From Actinomadura xylanilytica (lineage in GTDB: Bacteria; Actinomycetota; Actinomycetes; Streptosporangiales; Streptosporangiaceae), in the NCBI RefSeq assembly GCF_030283145.1, contig NZ_JASNWE010000001.1, positions 742,690 through 806,689 on the forward strand: a stretch of DNA of 64,000 bases. The letters are read 5' to 3'. Position 1 is the stretch's first letter, and each line of letters opens with the position of its first letter. The position numbers were made by a program, and so were the translations under genes. The notes beneath the pieces were generated by a model. The model did not search any database and had not been told where the DNA came from. It saw only the letters and a program-made list of their open reading frames with translations. Below, in pieces: positions 52,705 to 61,295 of the stretch.

Positions 52705-53421
52705 ATGATGGGGAAGACGCACGCCTTGAGCGGCGCGCTGGCATGGCTGGCGGTCGTTCCGGCGCTCGGCCAGGACCAGTGGCTCGGCGAGCATGCGATC
52801 CACCTGTCCCCCGAGCAGCTCGCCGCCGGCACCGTGGTGTGCGCGGGCGCGGCGCTGCTGCCCGACGTCGACCACCACAACGGCCGCATCGCCAACACCT
52901 TCGGGCCGATCACCCAGAAGTTCTGCAAGTACGTCGGCAAGATCTCCGGCGGGCACCGGCACGCCACCCACTCGATCCTGTTCGCGGTCCTGGTCGGCTT
53001 CGCGATGGACTGGCTGGCGACCAACTTCGTGTACGGCTGGTGGGCGGCGCTGTTCGTCACCGTCGGGTTCGGGCTGCGCGGCATCGGCCTGGACTTCGAG
53101 GGCAAGGAGCCGCAGTCGGCGCTGGCCGACTGCGCGCTGGCGGCCTTCGCGGTGTGGCTGATGCACGACCTGGACATGAGCTTCGTCGGCTTCGCGGTCA
53201 CGCTCGGCTGCCTGGCGCACGTGGTCGGCGACTGCCTCACGCCGCGCGGCTGCCCGGTGCTCTGGCCGATCCCGTGGCGGATCGACATCCCGCTGGTCCC
53301 GCGCACCGACGGCAAGGTCGAGCGCTGGGTGGTCGCACCGCTGCTGATCCTCGGCATCGCGGTGCTGGCGATCCGGTCCGTGCTCGGCGAGATCACCACC
53401 CGCTGGCTCACCAAGAGCTGA
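52705..53421 (+). CDS. YdjM-like membrane-bound hydrolase family protein
   Basis: A 238-residue inner-membrane protein related to YdjM (LexA-regulated, metal-dependent hydrolase-like). It starts MMGKTHALSGALAWLA, the standard HxxS opening of the family, has DVDHHNG (about residues 54-60) as the metal-binding acidic/His cluster and HRHATHSILFAVL (about residues 86-98) as the second. About five hydrophobic segments are present. Two adjacent ATGs (52705 and 52708) could start it. In E. coli ydjM is in the SOS regulon; no LexA box was searched rigorously here. Enzyme activity is unproven. Confidence 0.85.
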   Translation: MMGKTHALSGALAWLAVVPALGQDQWLGEHAIHLSPEQLAAGTVVCAGAALLPDVDHHNGRIANTFGPITQKFCKYVGKISGGHRHATHSILFAVLVGFAMDWLATNFVYGWWAALFVTVGFGLRGIGLDFEGKEPQSALADCALAAFAVWLMHDLDMSFVGFAVTLGCLAHVVGDCLTPRGCPVLWPIPWRIDIPLVPRTDGKVERWVVAPLLILGIAVLAIRSVLGEITTRWLTKS

Positions 53422-53431
53422 CGCCCGCCGG

Positions 53432-54001
53432 CTACCGCTCGCACTTCAGGTCGGCCCAGCGCCCGCCGTCCAGGGTGAGCACTCCGGTGACCAGGACCAC
53501 GCCGGTCCCGGGGCCGGAGAGCAGACCGGCCAGCCGCACCCTCCGGACGCCCGGGATCGCCGCCGCCGTGCAGGCGACCTGGGCCTTGGCGACGCTGGAC
53601 CACAGCACCCGCCCCAGCTCGACGTCGCGGCGCGTCAGGTGCACCTGGACGGTCAGCACGCCCGGGGAGTCGTCCGCCTTCGGGGGCTCCTGGGGCTCGA
53701 GCCTGAGCGTCGGCCGCACCTTCGTGGTGAGCCCGCGGCGCCGCTCCTCCATGGTGGGGGGCACCGACAGCTGGGCCAGGGCCGAGTAGGGGTGGCCCGG
53801 CAGCCCGGGGCGCAGCACCGGGACGAGCCGTCCGTCCCGGTCCACCAGGTACACCGTGACGGCCTCCGCCCGCCCGTCGGCGGCCGGCAGGGCACCGGCG
53901 GCGACGATGCCGGTCGGCCGGACCCCGCAGCCCGGCACCACGGAGCCGACGGCGATCGCGCCCGCGATCGCGAGCGCCGTCCTGGCCCACCGGGCGGTCA
54001 T
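53432..54001 (-). CDS. GerMN-like lipoprotein 2
   Basis: A 189-residue exported protein. The signal peptide ends in lipobox VVPGC (Cys25), followed by GVRPTGIVAAGALP and a VYLVDRDGRLVPVLR strand and the EERRRGLTTKVRP block of a GerMN-type fold, the kind found in LpqB. It is encoded in a four-gene unit: response regulator, sensor kinase, lipoprotein 1, lipoprotein 2. Its ATG overlaps the previous stop by four bases (ATGA). It is a paralogue of the gene before it and probably feeds envelope information to the sensor; direct interaction is unproven. Confidence 0.78.
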   Translation of the reverse strand: MTARWARTALAIAGAIAVGSVVPGCGVRPTGIVAAGALPAADGRAEAVTVYLVDRDGRLVPVLRPGLPGHPYSALAQLSVPPTMEERRRGLTTKVRPTLRLEPQEPPKADDSPGVLTVQVHLTRRDVELGRVLWSSVAKAQVACTAAAIPGVRRVRLAGLLSGPGTGVVLVTGVLTLDGGRWADLKCER

Positions 54002-54498
54002 GACGTCAGATCCGTGAAGTCGGCGCAGTTCAGGCGGAACGGGCCGCCCCATTCGGGGATCTGCGGCCGCACCTCCTTGACGCCCGGGACGGCGTTGGCC
54101 GTGCAGACGACCTGCGCCATGGCCAGCCGCGTCCACCTGGTGCGCCGTCCGGGTCCCGCCCCGTCGGTCTCCCACACCTGCGCCACGTCTCCGGTCACGC
54201 TCGTGGACAGCTGCCGCCCGATCAACGTCCGGAACCCGTCCCGGCGCTCCTGGACCGGGACGTCGATCGACAGCTGCTTCATCCCGAGGTCGGGATGGCC
54301 CGGCAGCCCCGGACGAACCCTCGGCCACGCCCGGTCTCCCTGCACCAGGTACACGGTGATCGACACCGCGGCCCCGGCCGCCTGCGGTCCCGTTCCGGCG
54401 CCGACGACCCCGGTCGGCCGGATGCCGCACCCGGTCCCCGCCGCGAGAGCCGCGACCGTGACCGTGAAGGCAGCCCCGACGCGTCCGCGTCCCCTCAT
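53998..54498 (-). CDS. GerMN-like lipoprotein 1
   Basis: A 166-residue lipoprotein with lipobox AGTGC and the same opening as its neighbour, GIRPTGVVGAGTGP, then ITVYLVQGDRAWPRVRPGLPGHPDL and QERRDGFRTLIG. Its ATG at 54498 overlaps the histidine kinase stop by four bases and its stop overlaps lipoprotein 2. The two copies differ clearly but share the same order of strands. Tandem copies in a two-component operon are reminiscent of LpqB in the MtrAB system, but here each is a short single-domain protein. Confidence 0.78.
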   Translation of the reverse strand: MRGRGRVGAAFTVTVAALAAGTGCGIRPTGVVGAGTGPQAAGAAVSITVYLVQGDRAWPRVRPGLPGHPDLGMKQLSIDVPVQERRDGFRTLIGRQLSTSVTGDVAQVWETDGAGPGRRTRWTRLAMAQVVCTANAVPGVKEVRPQIPEWGGPFRLNCADFTDLTS

Positions 54499-56021
54499 CC
54501 GGACTCCTCCTGCTCGATGGGCAGCCACAGCGTGAACTCGGCGCCGCCGCCGGGGGCGTCGCCCGCCTCCAGTGCGCCGCCGTGCAGGACGGCGTTCTCC
54601 TTGGCGATCGACAGGCCGAGGCCGCTCCCCTCACTGCGCGTCCGCGCGGCCTCCGCCTTCACGAACCGGTCGAACACGACCGCGCGCAGGTCGGCCGGCA
54701 TCCCGGGCCCGCGGTCGGTCACGGTGAGCGCGAAGCCGGGCGCGTCCTCCCGGGCCGTGGGGGCGAACACCGCCCGGACGGGCGGGCGGCCGTGCTTGAG
54801 GGCGTTGCCGACCAGGTTGGCGACGATGACGTCGAACCGGCGCGGGTCCAGGCGGACGACCAGGTCCCGCGGGCCGTCCACCGTCACCGCGTCCGACCAG
54901 CCACGGGCCAACAGCGTCGCCTCGACCGCCGCGGCGACCACGACGTCGTCCAGGACGAGCGCGGCGGCCCCGGCGTCGAACCGGCTGATCTCGATCAGGT
55001 GCTCGACCAGCAGGGTGAGCCGCCGCGTCTCGGCCACCACGAGCCGGGCCGCGGTGCCGCCCGCCTCGGACGCGGCGGCCTCCTCGGCCAGCACGTCGGT
55101 GACCGCGATCATCGAGGTGAGCGGGGTGCGCAGCTCGTGCGACACGTCGGCGACGAACCGGCGGGACGCCGCCTCCATCGCGCGCAGCTCGTTCACGGTC
55201 CGTTCAAGCGCCTCGGCCGTGCCGTTGAAGGTGCGGGCGAGGTCGGCCAGCTCGTCCCGGCCGCGCACGGTCACCCTGGTGTTCAGCTCGCCGTCGCCGA
55301 GGGCGCGCGCCGCCGCGCCGAGCCGCCGCACCGGGCGCAGCACCCCGCGCGTGGCCAGCAGCGCCAGCGCGAGCGCCGCGGCCAGCGCCAGCGAGTCGGC
55401 GATCACGATCGCGCCGGTGAAGGAGCGCAGGTCCGCGGCCTCCTGACTGAGGCTCGCGCTGACGAAGACCATGGGCGGGGTGGTGCGCTCGGGCTCCTCC
55501 GTGGTGGTGACGTACTGGGTCACATGGGTGCCGACCAGCAGGAACGGCTTCCCGCCCCGGGTGATCCGCTGGAACACCATCTGCCTGCGGGCCTGCATGG
55601 CGAACGCCCGGCTGACCCGGACGTCCAGCGTGCCCGGGGCCGGCAGCGCGCCCCGCCCGTCGAACAGCATCGGCACGGCGGCCACCTTGCGCCCGGGTTC
55701 GCGGAGCGCGACCTCAAGCTCCGCCGACAGGGTGCCGGCGGAGTCCGGGGGGAGCTCCGGCGGGCTCATCCGGGACAGCGTCTGGCGCACCTCGTTGAGC
55801 ACGGTGTCCTGGGCGCGCTGGAGCATCGCCCTCCGCAGCAGGATGTAGGAGATCCCGGACGCCATGACCGAGGCGAGCAGCGCTACCGCGGTGAACGCGG
55901 CGGTCAGCCGGAGGCGCAGCCCGCTGAACCAGCGCCGCCGGTACCGGTCCCCACCCGGGGGGCGCGCCCCGGCCCGCCGCCGGGACGGCCACCGGCGGAT
56001 CGCGGCGGGGACTCCCCTCAC
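54495..56021 (-). CDS. Sensor histidine kinase
   Basis: A 508-residue membrane histidine kinase. The N-terminal membrane helix is at about residues 35-58, then an extracytoplasmic sensor region of about 145 residues, a second helix (about 205-225), HAMP (RPVRRLGAAARALGDGELNTRV), a HisKA region with the phospho-accepting His in FVADVSHELRTPLTSM, and a HATPase with NLVGNALKHG and DRGPGMP. The GTG at 56021 overlaps the response-regulator stop by four bases. It would phosphorylate the upstream regulator. The sensory input is unknown and may be read through the two lipoproteins. Confidence 0.93.
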   Translation of the reverse strand: MRGVPAAIRRWPSRRRAGARPPGGDRYRRRWFSGLRLRLTAAFTAVALLASVMASGISYILLRRAMLQRAQDTVLNEVRQTLSRMSPPELPPDSAGTLSAELEVALREPGRKVAAVPMLFDGRGALPAPGTLDVRVSRAFAMQARRQMVFQRITRGGKPFLLVGTHVTQYVTTTEEPERTTPPMVFVSASLSQEAADLRSFTGAIVIADSLALAAALALALLATRGVLRPVRRLGAAARALGDGELNTRVTVRGRDELADLARTFNGTAEALERTVNELRAMEAASRRFVADVSHELRTPLTSMIAVTDVLAEEAAASEAGGTAARLVVAETRRLTLLVEHLIEISRFDAGAAALVLDDVVVAAAVEATLLARGWSDAVTVDGPRDLVVRLDPRRFDVIVANLVGNALKHGRPPVRAVFAPTAREDAPGFALTVTDRGPGMPADLRAVVFDRFVKAEAARTRSEGSGLGLSIAKENAVLHGGALEAGDAPGGGAEFTLWLPIEQEESG

Positions 56022-56710
56022 GGTGACACGAACCGGTAGCCGAAACCGCGGATGGTCTCGATCAGCCGCGGCTCCGCCGGCTCGTCCTCGATCTTGGCGC
56101 GGACCCGCTGCACGCACGCGTCCACCAGCCGGGAGTCGCCCGGGTAGGTGTGCTCCCAGACCTCCGACAGCAGGTACTGGCGGGTCAGCGCCTGGCCGGG
56201 GCGGCGGGTCAGCTCCAGCAGCAGCCGCAGCTCGGTCGGGGTGAGCCGGATGTCCCGTCCGTCCTTGGTCACCCTGAGCGCCGCCCGGTCGACCACCAGG
56301 TCCCCGTACGCCGACCGGTCCGTCACCGGCTGCTCGGCGCGGCGCAGCACCGCGCGGATCCGGGCGTCCAGCACCCGGGGCTCGACCGGCTTGACCACGT
56401 AGTCGTCGGCCCCGGCCTCCAGGCCGAGCACCACGTCCAGGTCGTCGCCGCGCGCGGTGAGCAGGATGACCGGCAGCGTGTCGTCGCGGCGGATCCGGCG
56501 GCACACCTCGATGCCGTCCATGCCGGGCAGCATCACGTCCAGGATGGCGATCTCCGGGCGGCGGGCGCGCAGCGCGTCGAGGCCGTCCTCGCCGGTCGCC
56601 CGCGAGGTCACGCGGTGGCCCTGGCGGGAGAGCGCGAGCTCCAGCGCGGTACGGGCCGAGGGGTCGTCCTCGACGAAGAGAATGCTCGCCACCGCACCAG
56701 TATCGGACAT
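56018..56710 (-). CDS. OmpR/PhoB-type response regulator
   Basis: A 230-residue response regulator. The receiver domain (about residues 9-122) keeps the acidic pocket EDD, the phosphorylated Asp in AILDVMLPGMDG and the Lys in VVKPVEP. The DNA-binding winged helix (about 130-228) has LTPTELRLLLELTRRPGQALTR and the GFGYRF end. The ATG at 56710 is chosen (MSDTGAVASILFVED). It heads the four-gene unit. Targets cannot be read from the window, but autoregulation is common in this class. Confidence 0.93.
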   Translation of the reverse strand: MSDTGAVASILFVEDDPSARTALELALSRQGHRVTSRATGEDGLDALRARRPEIAILDVMLPGMDGIEVCRRIRRDDTLPVILLTARGDDLDVVLGLEAGADDYVVKPVEPRVLDARIRAVLRRAEQPVTDRSAYGDLVVDRAALRVTKDGRDIRLTPTELRLLLELTRRPGQALTRQYLLSEVWEHTYPGDSRLVDACVQRVRAKIEDEPAEPRLIETIRGFGYRFVSP

Positions 56711-56791
56711 TTCGCGATCATGCTCGGCTGTGTCACAGGATCCGGACATTTCCCGGACCGAACCGGCATCGCGCGTCACCACGGTGGACCC

Positions 56792-58654
56792 ATGACGACA
56801 GTGATCGCTTCTCCCCGGCGGGCGGCGGTACCGGCTCCCCCGCGCCCCGCCCGGCGGCATCGCGCGCTGCCGTGGCTGCTGGCGGCGGGCTGGCTCGCCC
56901 AGGTGCTGGTCCGGCTCTGGTTCGCCCGCGCGCGGACGGGTCCGGTCGCCGACCCCGACGAGACCGGCTACCTCGCCGCGGCACGCTGGCTCGCCGGCGG
57001 GCCGGGCGCGGACCTGTCGGGCAACACCTTCTACCAGGGCGGATACCCGCTGCTGCTGACCCCGGCGTACTGGGCGAGCCACGATCCCGCGGTCGTCTAC
57101 ACGCTGGTCATCGTGATCAACGCGCTGATCGGCGCGACGCTGTTCCCGCTCGCCTACGCGGCGGCGCGGCGCCTCGGGCTCGGCCGGCGGGCCGCGCTGC
57201 CGTCGGCCTGGGCGGGTTCGCTGCTCCCGGCGGCGACGCTCTTCGGGTCGTTCGCCCTAGCGGACGCGGTGCTGCCGGTGCTGGTGCTCGGATGGCTGCT
57301 GGCCCTGGATCGGTTCGTCCGGCGCGGGAGAGCGGCCGACGCGGTCATCGCGAGCCTCGCCGTCACGTACGCGACGGCCGTCCACACGCGGGGCGAGGTG
57401 CTGCTCGCCGTGCACGCCGCCACCTTCGCCGCGCTCGCCGCGGTGGGGCCGTGCGCGCGGATGACGCGGCCACTGGCGCAGCGGACCCTCTCCGGAGAGC
57501 CGGCAGGACGGCCGGCCAGGCTTCGCGCGCGCTTCGCCGGTACGAGGCGTTCGCTGCCCGGTGCGCGCGCGTGCCTGATCGGGATGGCGGTGACGCTTGC
57601 GGGCTACGCGGCGGGATCGGCGCTCAACGACGCGGTGCGGGACGAGCTGTACCCGGGCGGCGTCCGCGATCTGGCGGGCATCCTCGGCGAGCGGCTGACC
57701 ACGGCGGACGGGCAGCAGTGGGCGCTGTCGGGGGCCGCCGGGCAGATCTGGTACCTGGTCGTGTCGAGCTGGGGCCTGGCGGGCGCCGGGCTGGTGGCCG
57801 TGGCGGCCGTCCTGGTGCGGCGCCGGACCCGGGCGGGAACGCGGATCATGGCGGCGGTGCTGCTCGCGTCGACGTTCGGCGTCGCGTACGCCTCGTCCGC
57901 CGCGCTCCCCGACGAGCACCGGGTGGGGAACTTCGCCTACGGCCGCTACCTGGCGTGCCTGGCCCTGGCGTACACGCTGGCCGGCGCGGCGGCGCTGCTG
58001 CGCGGCGGCCTGCGGGCCGCCGCCGGGTACGCCGCGGGCGCCGCCGCCGTGACCGCCGGGACGGCGCTCTGCGTCACCGGCTACGCGGGCGAGCGGCTGC
58101 GCACGCACACGTTCATCGCGTTCGACTTCCCGGAGACCATCTTCCTCACCGGCGACGGGACGGCGCTGCGCCTCACCGTCGCGTCGTGCGCCGCGCTCGG
58201 GCTGCTCGCAGGGTTCCTGCTGCTGGGACGCGGCGCGATGGCGCTCGGGTGGACGCGCCGGTACGCGCCGGCCGCCCTCGCCGCCGCGCTGGCCGCGGTC
58301 TGCCTGGCGGCGCTCACCTCGGCCGCCGGGCCGTCGCCGCGGCGGGCGAAGCCCGTCTCGCCCCTGGCCGGCGTCCCGGAGCGGGGCGGGGTGGTCACCG
58401 ACCTCTCGCTCGCCTGGCCGATCCAGGTGTGGATGACGCACCCGGTGTGGTGGACCCGGATCGGGCGGATCGACACCCGCTCGCAGCTCCCGGCGCCGGG
58501 CGTGTGCACGGTGGTGGTGAATCTGCCCGCCGAAACCGCGCCCGCCGCGACCTGGCCGCAGCACCCCGCCGGGTGGCTCCCGCGGGCGAGCGGGTCCCGG
58601 ACGCCGCGCTGGGTCGCGTGGTACGACCCGTCCTGCGCCGCCGGACCCGGCTGA
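56792..58654 (+). CDS. Membrane glycosyltransferase-like protein (GT-C/PMT-like)
   Basis: A 620-residue protein with about twelve membrane helices. The first extracytoplasmic loop has the GT-C type acidic motif DPDETGYLAAARWL, where PMT/ArnT enzymes bind metal and polyprenyl-phosphate sugar. The remaining loops include YGRYLACLALAY and a soluble C-terminal domain (from about residue 530). It is divergent from the response regulator by about 80 bp. Its role is probably transfer of a sugar to a cell-envelope acceptor; the acceptor is unknown. Its stop falls inside the first unit of a 13-bp tandem repeat. Confidence 0.75.
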   Translation: MTTVIASPRRAAVPAPPRPARRHRALPWLLAAGWLAQVLVRLWFARARTGPVADPDETGYLAAARWLAGGPGADLSGNTFYQGGYPLLLTPAYWASHDPAVVYTLVIVINALIGATLFPLAYAAARRLGLGRRAALPSAWAGSLLPAATLFGSFALADAVLPVLVLGWLLALDRFVRRGRAADAVIASLAVTYATAVHTRGEVLLAVHAATFAALAAVGPCARMTRPLAQRTLSGEPAGRPARLRARFAGTRRSLPGARACLIGMAVTLAGYAAGSALNDAVRDELYPGGVRDLAGILGERLTTADGQQWALSGAAGQIWYLVVSSWGLAGAGLVAVAAVLVRRRTRAGTRIMAAVLLASTFGVAYASSAALPDEHRVGNFAYGRYLACLALAYTLAGAAALLRGGLRAAAGYAAGAAAVTAGTALCVTGYAGERLRTHTFIAFDFPETIFLTGDGTALRLTVASCAALGLLAGFLLLGRGAMALGWTRRYAPAALAAALAAVCLAALTSAAGPSPRRAKPVSPLAGVPERGGVVTDLSLAWPIQVWMTHPVWWTRIGRIDTRSQLPAPGVCTVVVNLPAETAPAATWPQHPAGWLPRASGSRTPRWVAWYDPSCAAGPG

Positions 58655-58699
58655 CCGGCGCGGCTGACCGGCGCGGCTGACCGGGGCGGCTGACGGGCC
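58649..58699. repeat. 13-bp tandem repeat after the GT-C gene
   Basis: GGCTGACCGGCGC is present at 58649 and 58662, then with one or two changes at 58675 and 58688. It overlaps the stop codon of the gene at 56792. A shorter relic lies at 58731 (GGCTGACCGGGGC). It is likely slippage product with no sign of function. Confidence 0.6.
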
Positions 58700-58771
58700 T
58701 GGCCGACACGTCCGGCGCGGCCGGCTGACCGGGGCCGCGCCCCGGTCCCGGTCAGCCGGCCCGGCATCGGG

Positions 58772-59866
58772 TCAGAAGCGGGTCACCAAGGCGATCCGGT
58801 CGTGGTCGATCAGGAAGCCGTCGGAGACGAAGGTCACCTCGCCGCCGTACTCCAGCGTGGTCTCGATGATGTTGTCGACCACGTCGTCGACGACGTCGGC
58901 GCCCTTGAGCACGCCCGGCCTGCCGTCCACCGGGACGAGCTCGCCCTCGGTCCGGACCGCGGGCGCGTAGTAGCCGCGCTCGACCACCAGGTGCTCGCCG
59001 CGGCCCTCCTCCACCAGCCCGAGCACCTCGCAGAGGCCGCCCGCGTAGCGCTGGATGCTGCGCGCCGCCTCCAGCTCGGCGAGGACGGCGACCTCCCGCA
59101 GGTCCTCGTAGGCGTGCAGGACCGGCCGGGCCAGCTCGGCGAGGGTGCTCGCCGCGGCGCCGTCGTAGCTGCCGTCGATGCGGCCCGCGATGGTCACGTG
59201 CGGCCCGGCCAGCTCGTCGAAGAACGCCTGGTGCCGGGTGACGCCCGCGACGATCACCGGCCGCCGGTCCCGGGCCAGCACCCGGTCCAGGGCCGACAGC
59301 ACCTCGCGCAGGAGCTGGCGGTGCCGCTCGTCGCCGTGCTGGCCGCCGCGCGGGCTGTGCCGGCCCACCCCCTCCTCGTCGATCGGCTCGGGCGCGACCG
59401 GGAAGCCCTGGCCGGTGAACTCGGTGAGGTCCTCCCCCCGCCCGTCCCACAGCCGGGTCTGCTGGTCCGACAGCGACAGCAGCCAGAAGCGCGAGGCGCG
59501 GGTGTAGGCGGCGACCAGGTCGCGGGTGGCGAAGCTGGTGTCGACGATCACCCGCTCGTCGACCGGCTGGTCGATGGCGAAGGCGTGGTGCTCGCCGCCC
59601 GGCGCGGCGAACAGCACCAGGCCGTCGGCGACATGCCGGGGGTCGATCTCCCGCACGGCCTCCTCCAGGCCGCGCACCACCTGGTCGGCGGCGTCCGGCG
59701 CCACCCGCGTGTCCTCGTTCAGCCGGCGCCGTGCCTCGGCCAGCAGGTTGCGCAGCCGGATCGGGTCCTGCTTGTTGTCCGGCGCGCGGCGGAAGGTCGG
59801 CATCAGCACCGAGACCGCCGGATACGTTCGCGGCTTGCGCAGTTCGGACAGGGTGGTGGCGTCCAT
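58772..59866 (-). CDS. baeRF family 3-like protein (release-factor-related)
   Basis: A 364-residue protein in which the order of strands resembles archaeo-eukaryotic release factor eRF1-type domains described in bacteria as baeRF families. Landmarks are SVLMPTFRRAPDNKQDPIRL near the start, the SDQQTRLWDGRGEDLTEF strand, and VIVAGVTRHQAFFDEL in the middle domain. No GGQ motif is visible, so peptide release as in eRF1 is unlikely; families of this kind are suspected to act on stalled or stressed ribosomes. The ATG at 59866 is used; the longer frame upstream has no family similarity. Confidence 0.75.
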   Translation of the reverse strand: MDATTLSELRKPRTYPAVSVLMPTFRRAPDNKQDPIRLRNLLAEARRRLNEDTRVAPDAADQVVRGLEEAVREIDPRHVADGLVLFAAPGGEHHAFAIDQPVDERVIVDTSFATRDLVAAYTRASRFWLLSLSDQQTRLWDGRGEDLTEFTGQGFPVAPEPIDEEGVGRHSPRGGQHGDERHRQLLREVLSALDRVLARDRRPVIVAGVTRHQAFFDELAGPHVTIAGRIDGSYDGAAASTLAELARPVLHAYEDLREVAVLAELEAARSIQRYAGGLCEVLGLVEEGRGEHLVVERGYYAPAVRTEGELVPVDGRPGVLKGADVVDDVVDNIIETTLEYGGEVTFVSDGFLIDHDRIALVTRF

Positions 59867-60062
59867 GATCCCCCGATCGGTCGACCTGTTTTGCGTGCTG
59901 CCTCTTTTGTAACGAACCGCAGGTAAACGAGGTGTAAGTGGGGCTTGAGGATCCGTCCGGCAAAGCCCCGGGCGGACTCCGGCCAAAAGGGCGGCGCACC
60001 CGCGTGCCCCGCTGGCAGGGCGGTCCCGGAGCGGGGAGAACGATTTCGGGGGGTGGGCGCTC

Positions 60063-61208
60063 ATGAACATGAGATGCGACACAGGCGTGCGGGCGGGCGC
60101 GGCCGGGGCCGCCGGGACGCTGGCACTGGCGCTGGCGCTGGCGGGATGCGGCAACGAGGACACCGGAACCGGCAAGTCGGGCGGATCACCGCCCGTCCGG
60201 CCCGCCTCGTCCGCCCCCGCGTCCCCCTCCGCCGCGAGCACCTCGTCCACCTCGTCCGGGCCGGACGCGGCGGCGGCCGGCGAGGTGGAGCAGCAGTTCG
60301 AGAAGGTCGTCGACGCCGTGCTGCCCTCGGTGGTGAAGATCCAGACCGATCAGGGCGAGGGCTCGGGGGTGGTGTTCGACGGCGCGGGCCACGTGGTCAC
60401 CAACGCGCACGTGGTGGCCGGGGCCAAGCGGATCGAGGTGACCGCGGCCAGCGGCGGGGCTCCGCTCAAGGCCGCGCTGGTGGGCGATTTCGCCGCCGAC
60501 GACCTGGCCGTGGTCGAGGTCACCGGCGGATCGCTCAAACCCGCCGCGTTCGCCGACTCCAGCAAGGTCAGGGTCGGCCGGATGGTGCTGGCGATGGGCA
60601 ACCCGCTCGGCCTGTCGGGCAGCGTTACCAACGGCATCGTCTCGGCGCTGAACCGCACGGTGTCGACCAAGCGCGAGGGCGCCTTCCCCGGCGCGACGAT
60701 CGGCAACGTGATCCAGACCAGCGCGGCGATCAACCCGGGGAACAGCGGGGGCGCGCTGGTCACGCTGGACGGGCAGGTGATCGGCATCCCGACCGCCGCC
60801 GCCTCGGACCCGCAGATGGGCGGCGCGGCGGTCGGCATCGGGTTCGCCACACCGAGCAACACCGTCAAGCAGATCGTCCCGCAGCTGATCAGGAGCGGGA
60901 AGGTCACCGACTCCGGTCGTGCGGCGCTGGGCGTGGTGGTCCGGACCGTCATCGATCCGCGGAGCGGCGCGGAGAGCGCGGTCGCGGTGGTCGAGGTGAC
61001 CCGGGGCGGCGGCGCGGCGAAGGCCGGCGTCGTGCCGGGCGACCTGATCATGTCGGTGGACGGCACTCCCACGCCGAGCCAGACCGAGCTGGCCGAGGTG
61101 CTCGCCGGCCTGAAGCCGGGCGGCCGGGCCAAGCTGGAGATCCAGACGGCGGACGGCGCGCGGAAGACCGTCGAGGTCGCGCTGGGGCAGCTCCCCGGCG
61201 GCGGCTGA
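60063..61208 (+). CDS. HtrA/DegP-like serine protease lipoprotein with PDZ
   Basis: A 381-residue exported S1C protease for envelope quality control. The signal peptide ends with LALAGC (about residue 29), so it should be membrane-anchored. The trypsin-like domain has the catalytic His in TNAHVV, the Asp in DDLAVVEV and the Ser in NPGNSGGALV. The PDZ domain covers about residues 290-375 (RGGGAAKAGVVPGDLIMSVDG). A low-complexity Ser/Ala linker lies between anchor and protease (about residues 38-78). The ATG at 60063 is used; 60069 is also possible. It stands alone. Confidence 0.9.
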   Translation: MNMRCDTGVRAGAAGAAGTLALALALAGCGNEDTGTGKSGGSPPVRPASSAPASPSAASTSSTSSGPDAAAAGEVEQQFEKVVDAVLPSVVKIQTDQGEGSGVVFDGAGHVVTNAHVVAGAKRIEVTAASGGAPLKAALVGDFAADDLAVVEVTGGSLKPAAFADSSKVRVGRMVLAMGNPLGLSGSVTNGIVSALNRTVSTKREGAFPGATIGNVIQTSAAINPGNSGGALVTLDGQVIGIPTAAASDPQMGGAAVGIGFATPSNTVKQIVPQLIRSGKVTDSGRAALGVVVRTVIDPRSGAESAVAVVEVTRGGGAAKAGVVPGDLIMSVDGTPTPSQTELAEVLAGLKPGGRAKLEIQTADGARKTVEVALGQLPGGG

Positions 61209-61225
61209 GCGACCCGTGGCTTTTT

Positions 61226-61269
61226 TAGCACGGCCGTGTTATTTTCACCTTACTAGCACGGTCGTGCTA
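61226..61269. promoter_or_regulatory. Pair of TetR-like palindromes
   Basis: TAGCACG-GT-CGTGCTA at 61254-61269 is a perfect 7-2-7 palindrome; TAGCACG-GC-CGTGTTA at 61226-61241 differs in one pair. They are 28 bp apart centre to centre and end 26 bp before the ATG at 61296. The spacing would place two dimers on almost the same face of the helix. A TetR family gene lies just beyond the following gene. Confidence 0.75.
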
Positions 61270-61295
61270 CATAACCTGCCCCGGAGGCAGCAGCC

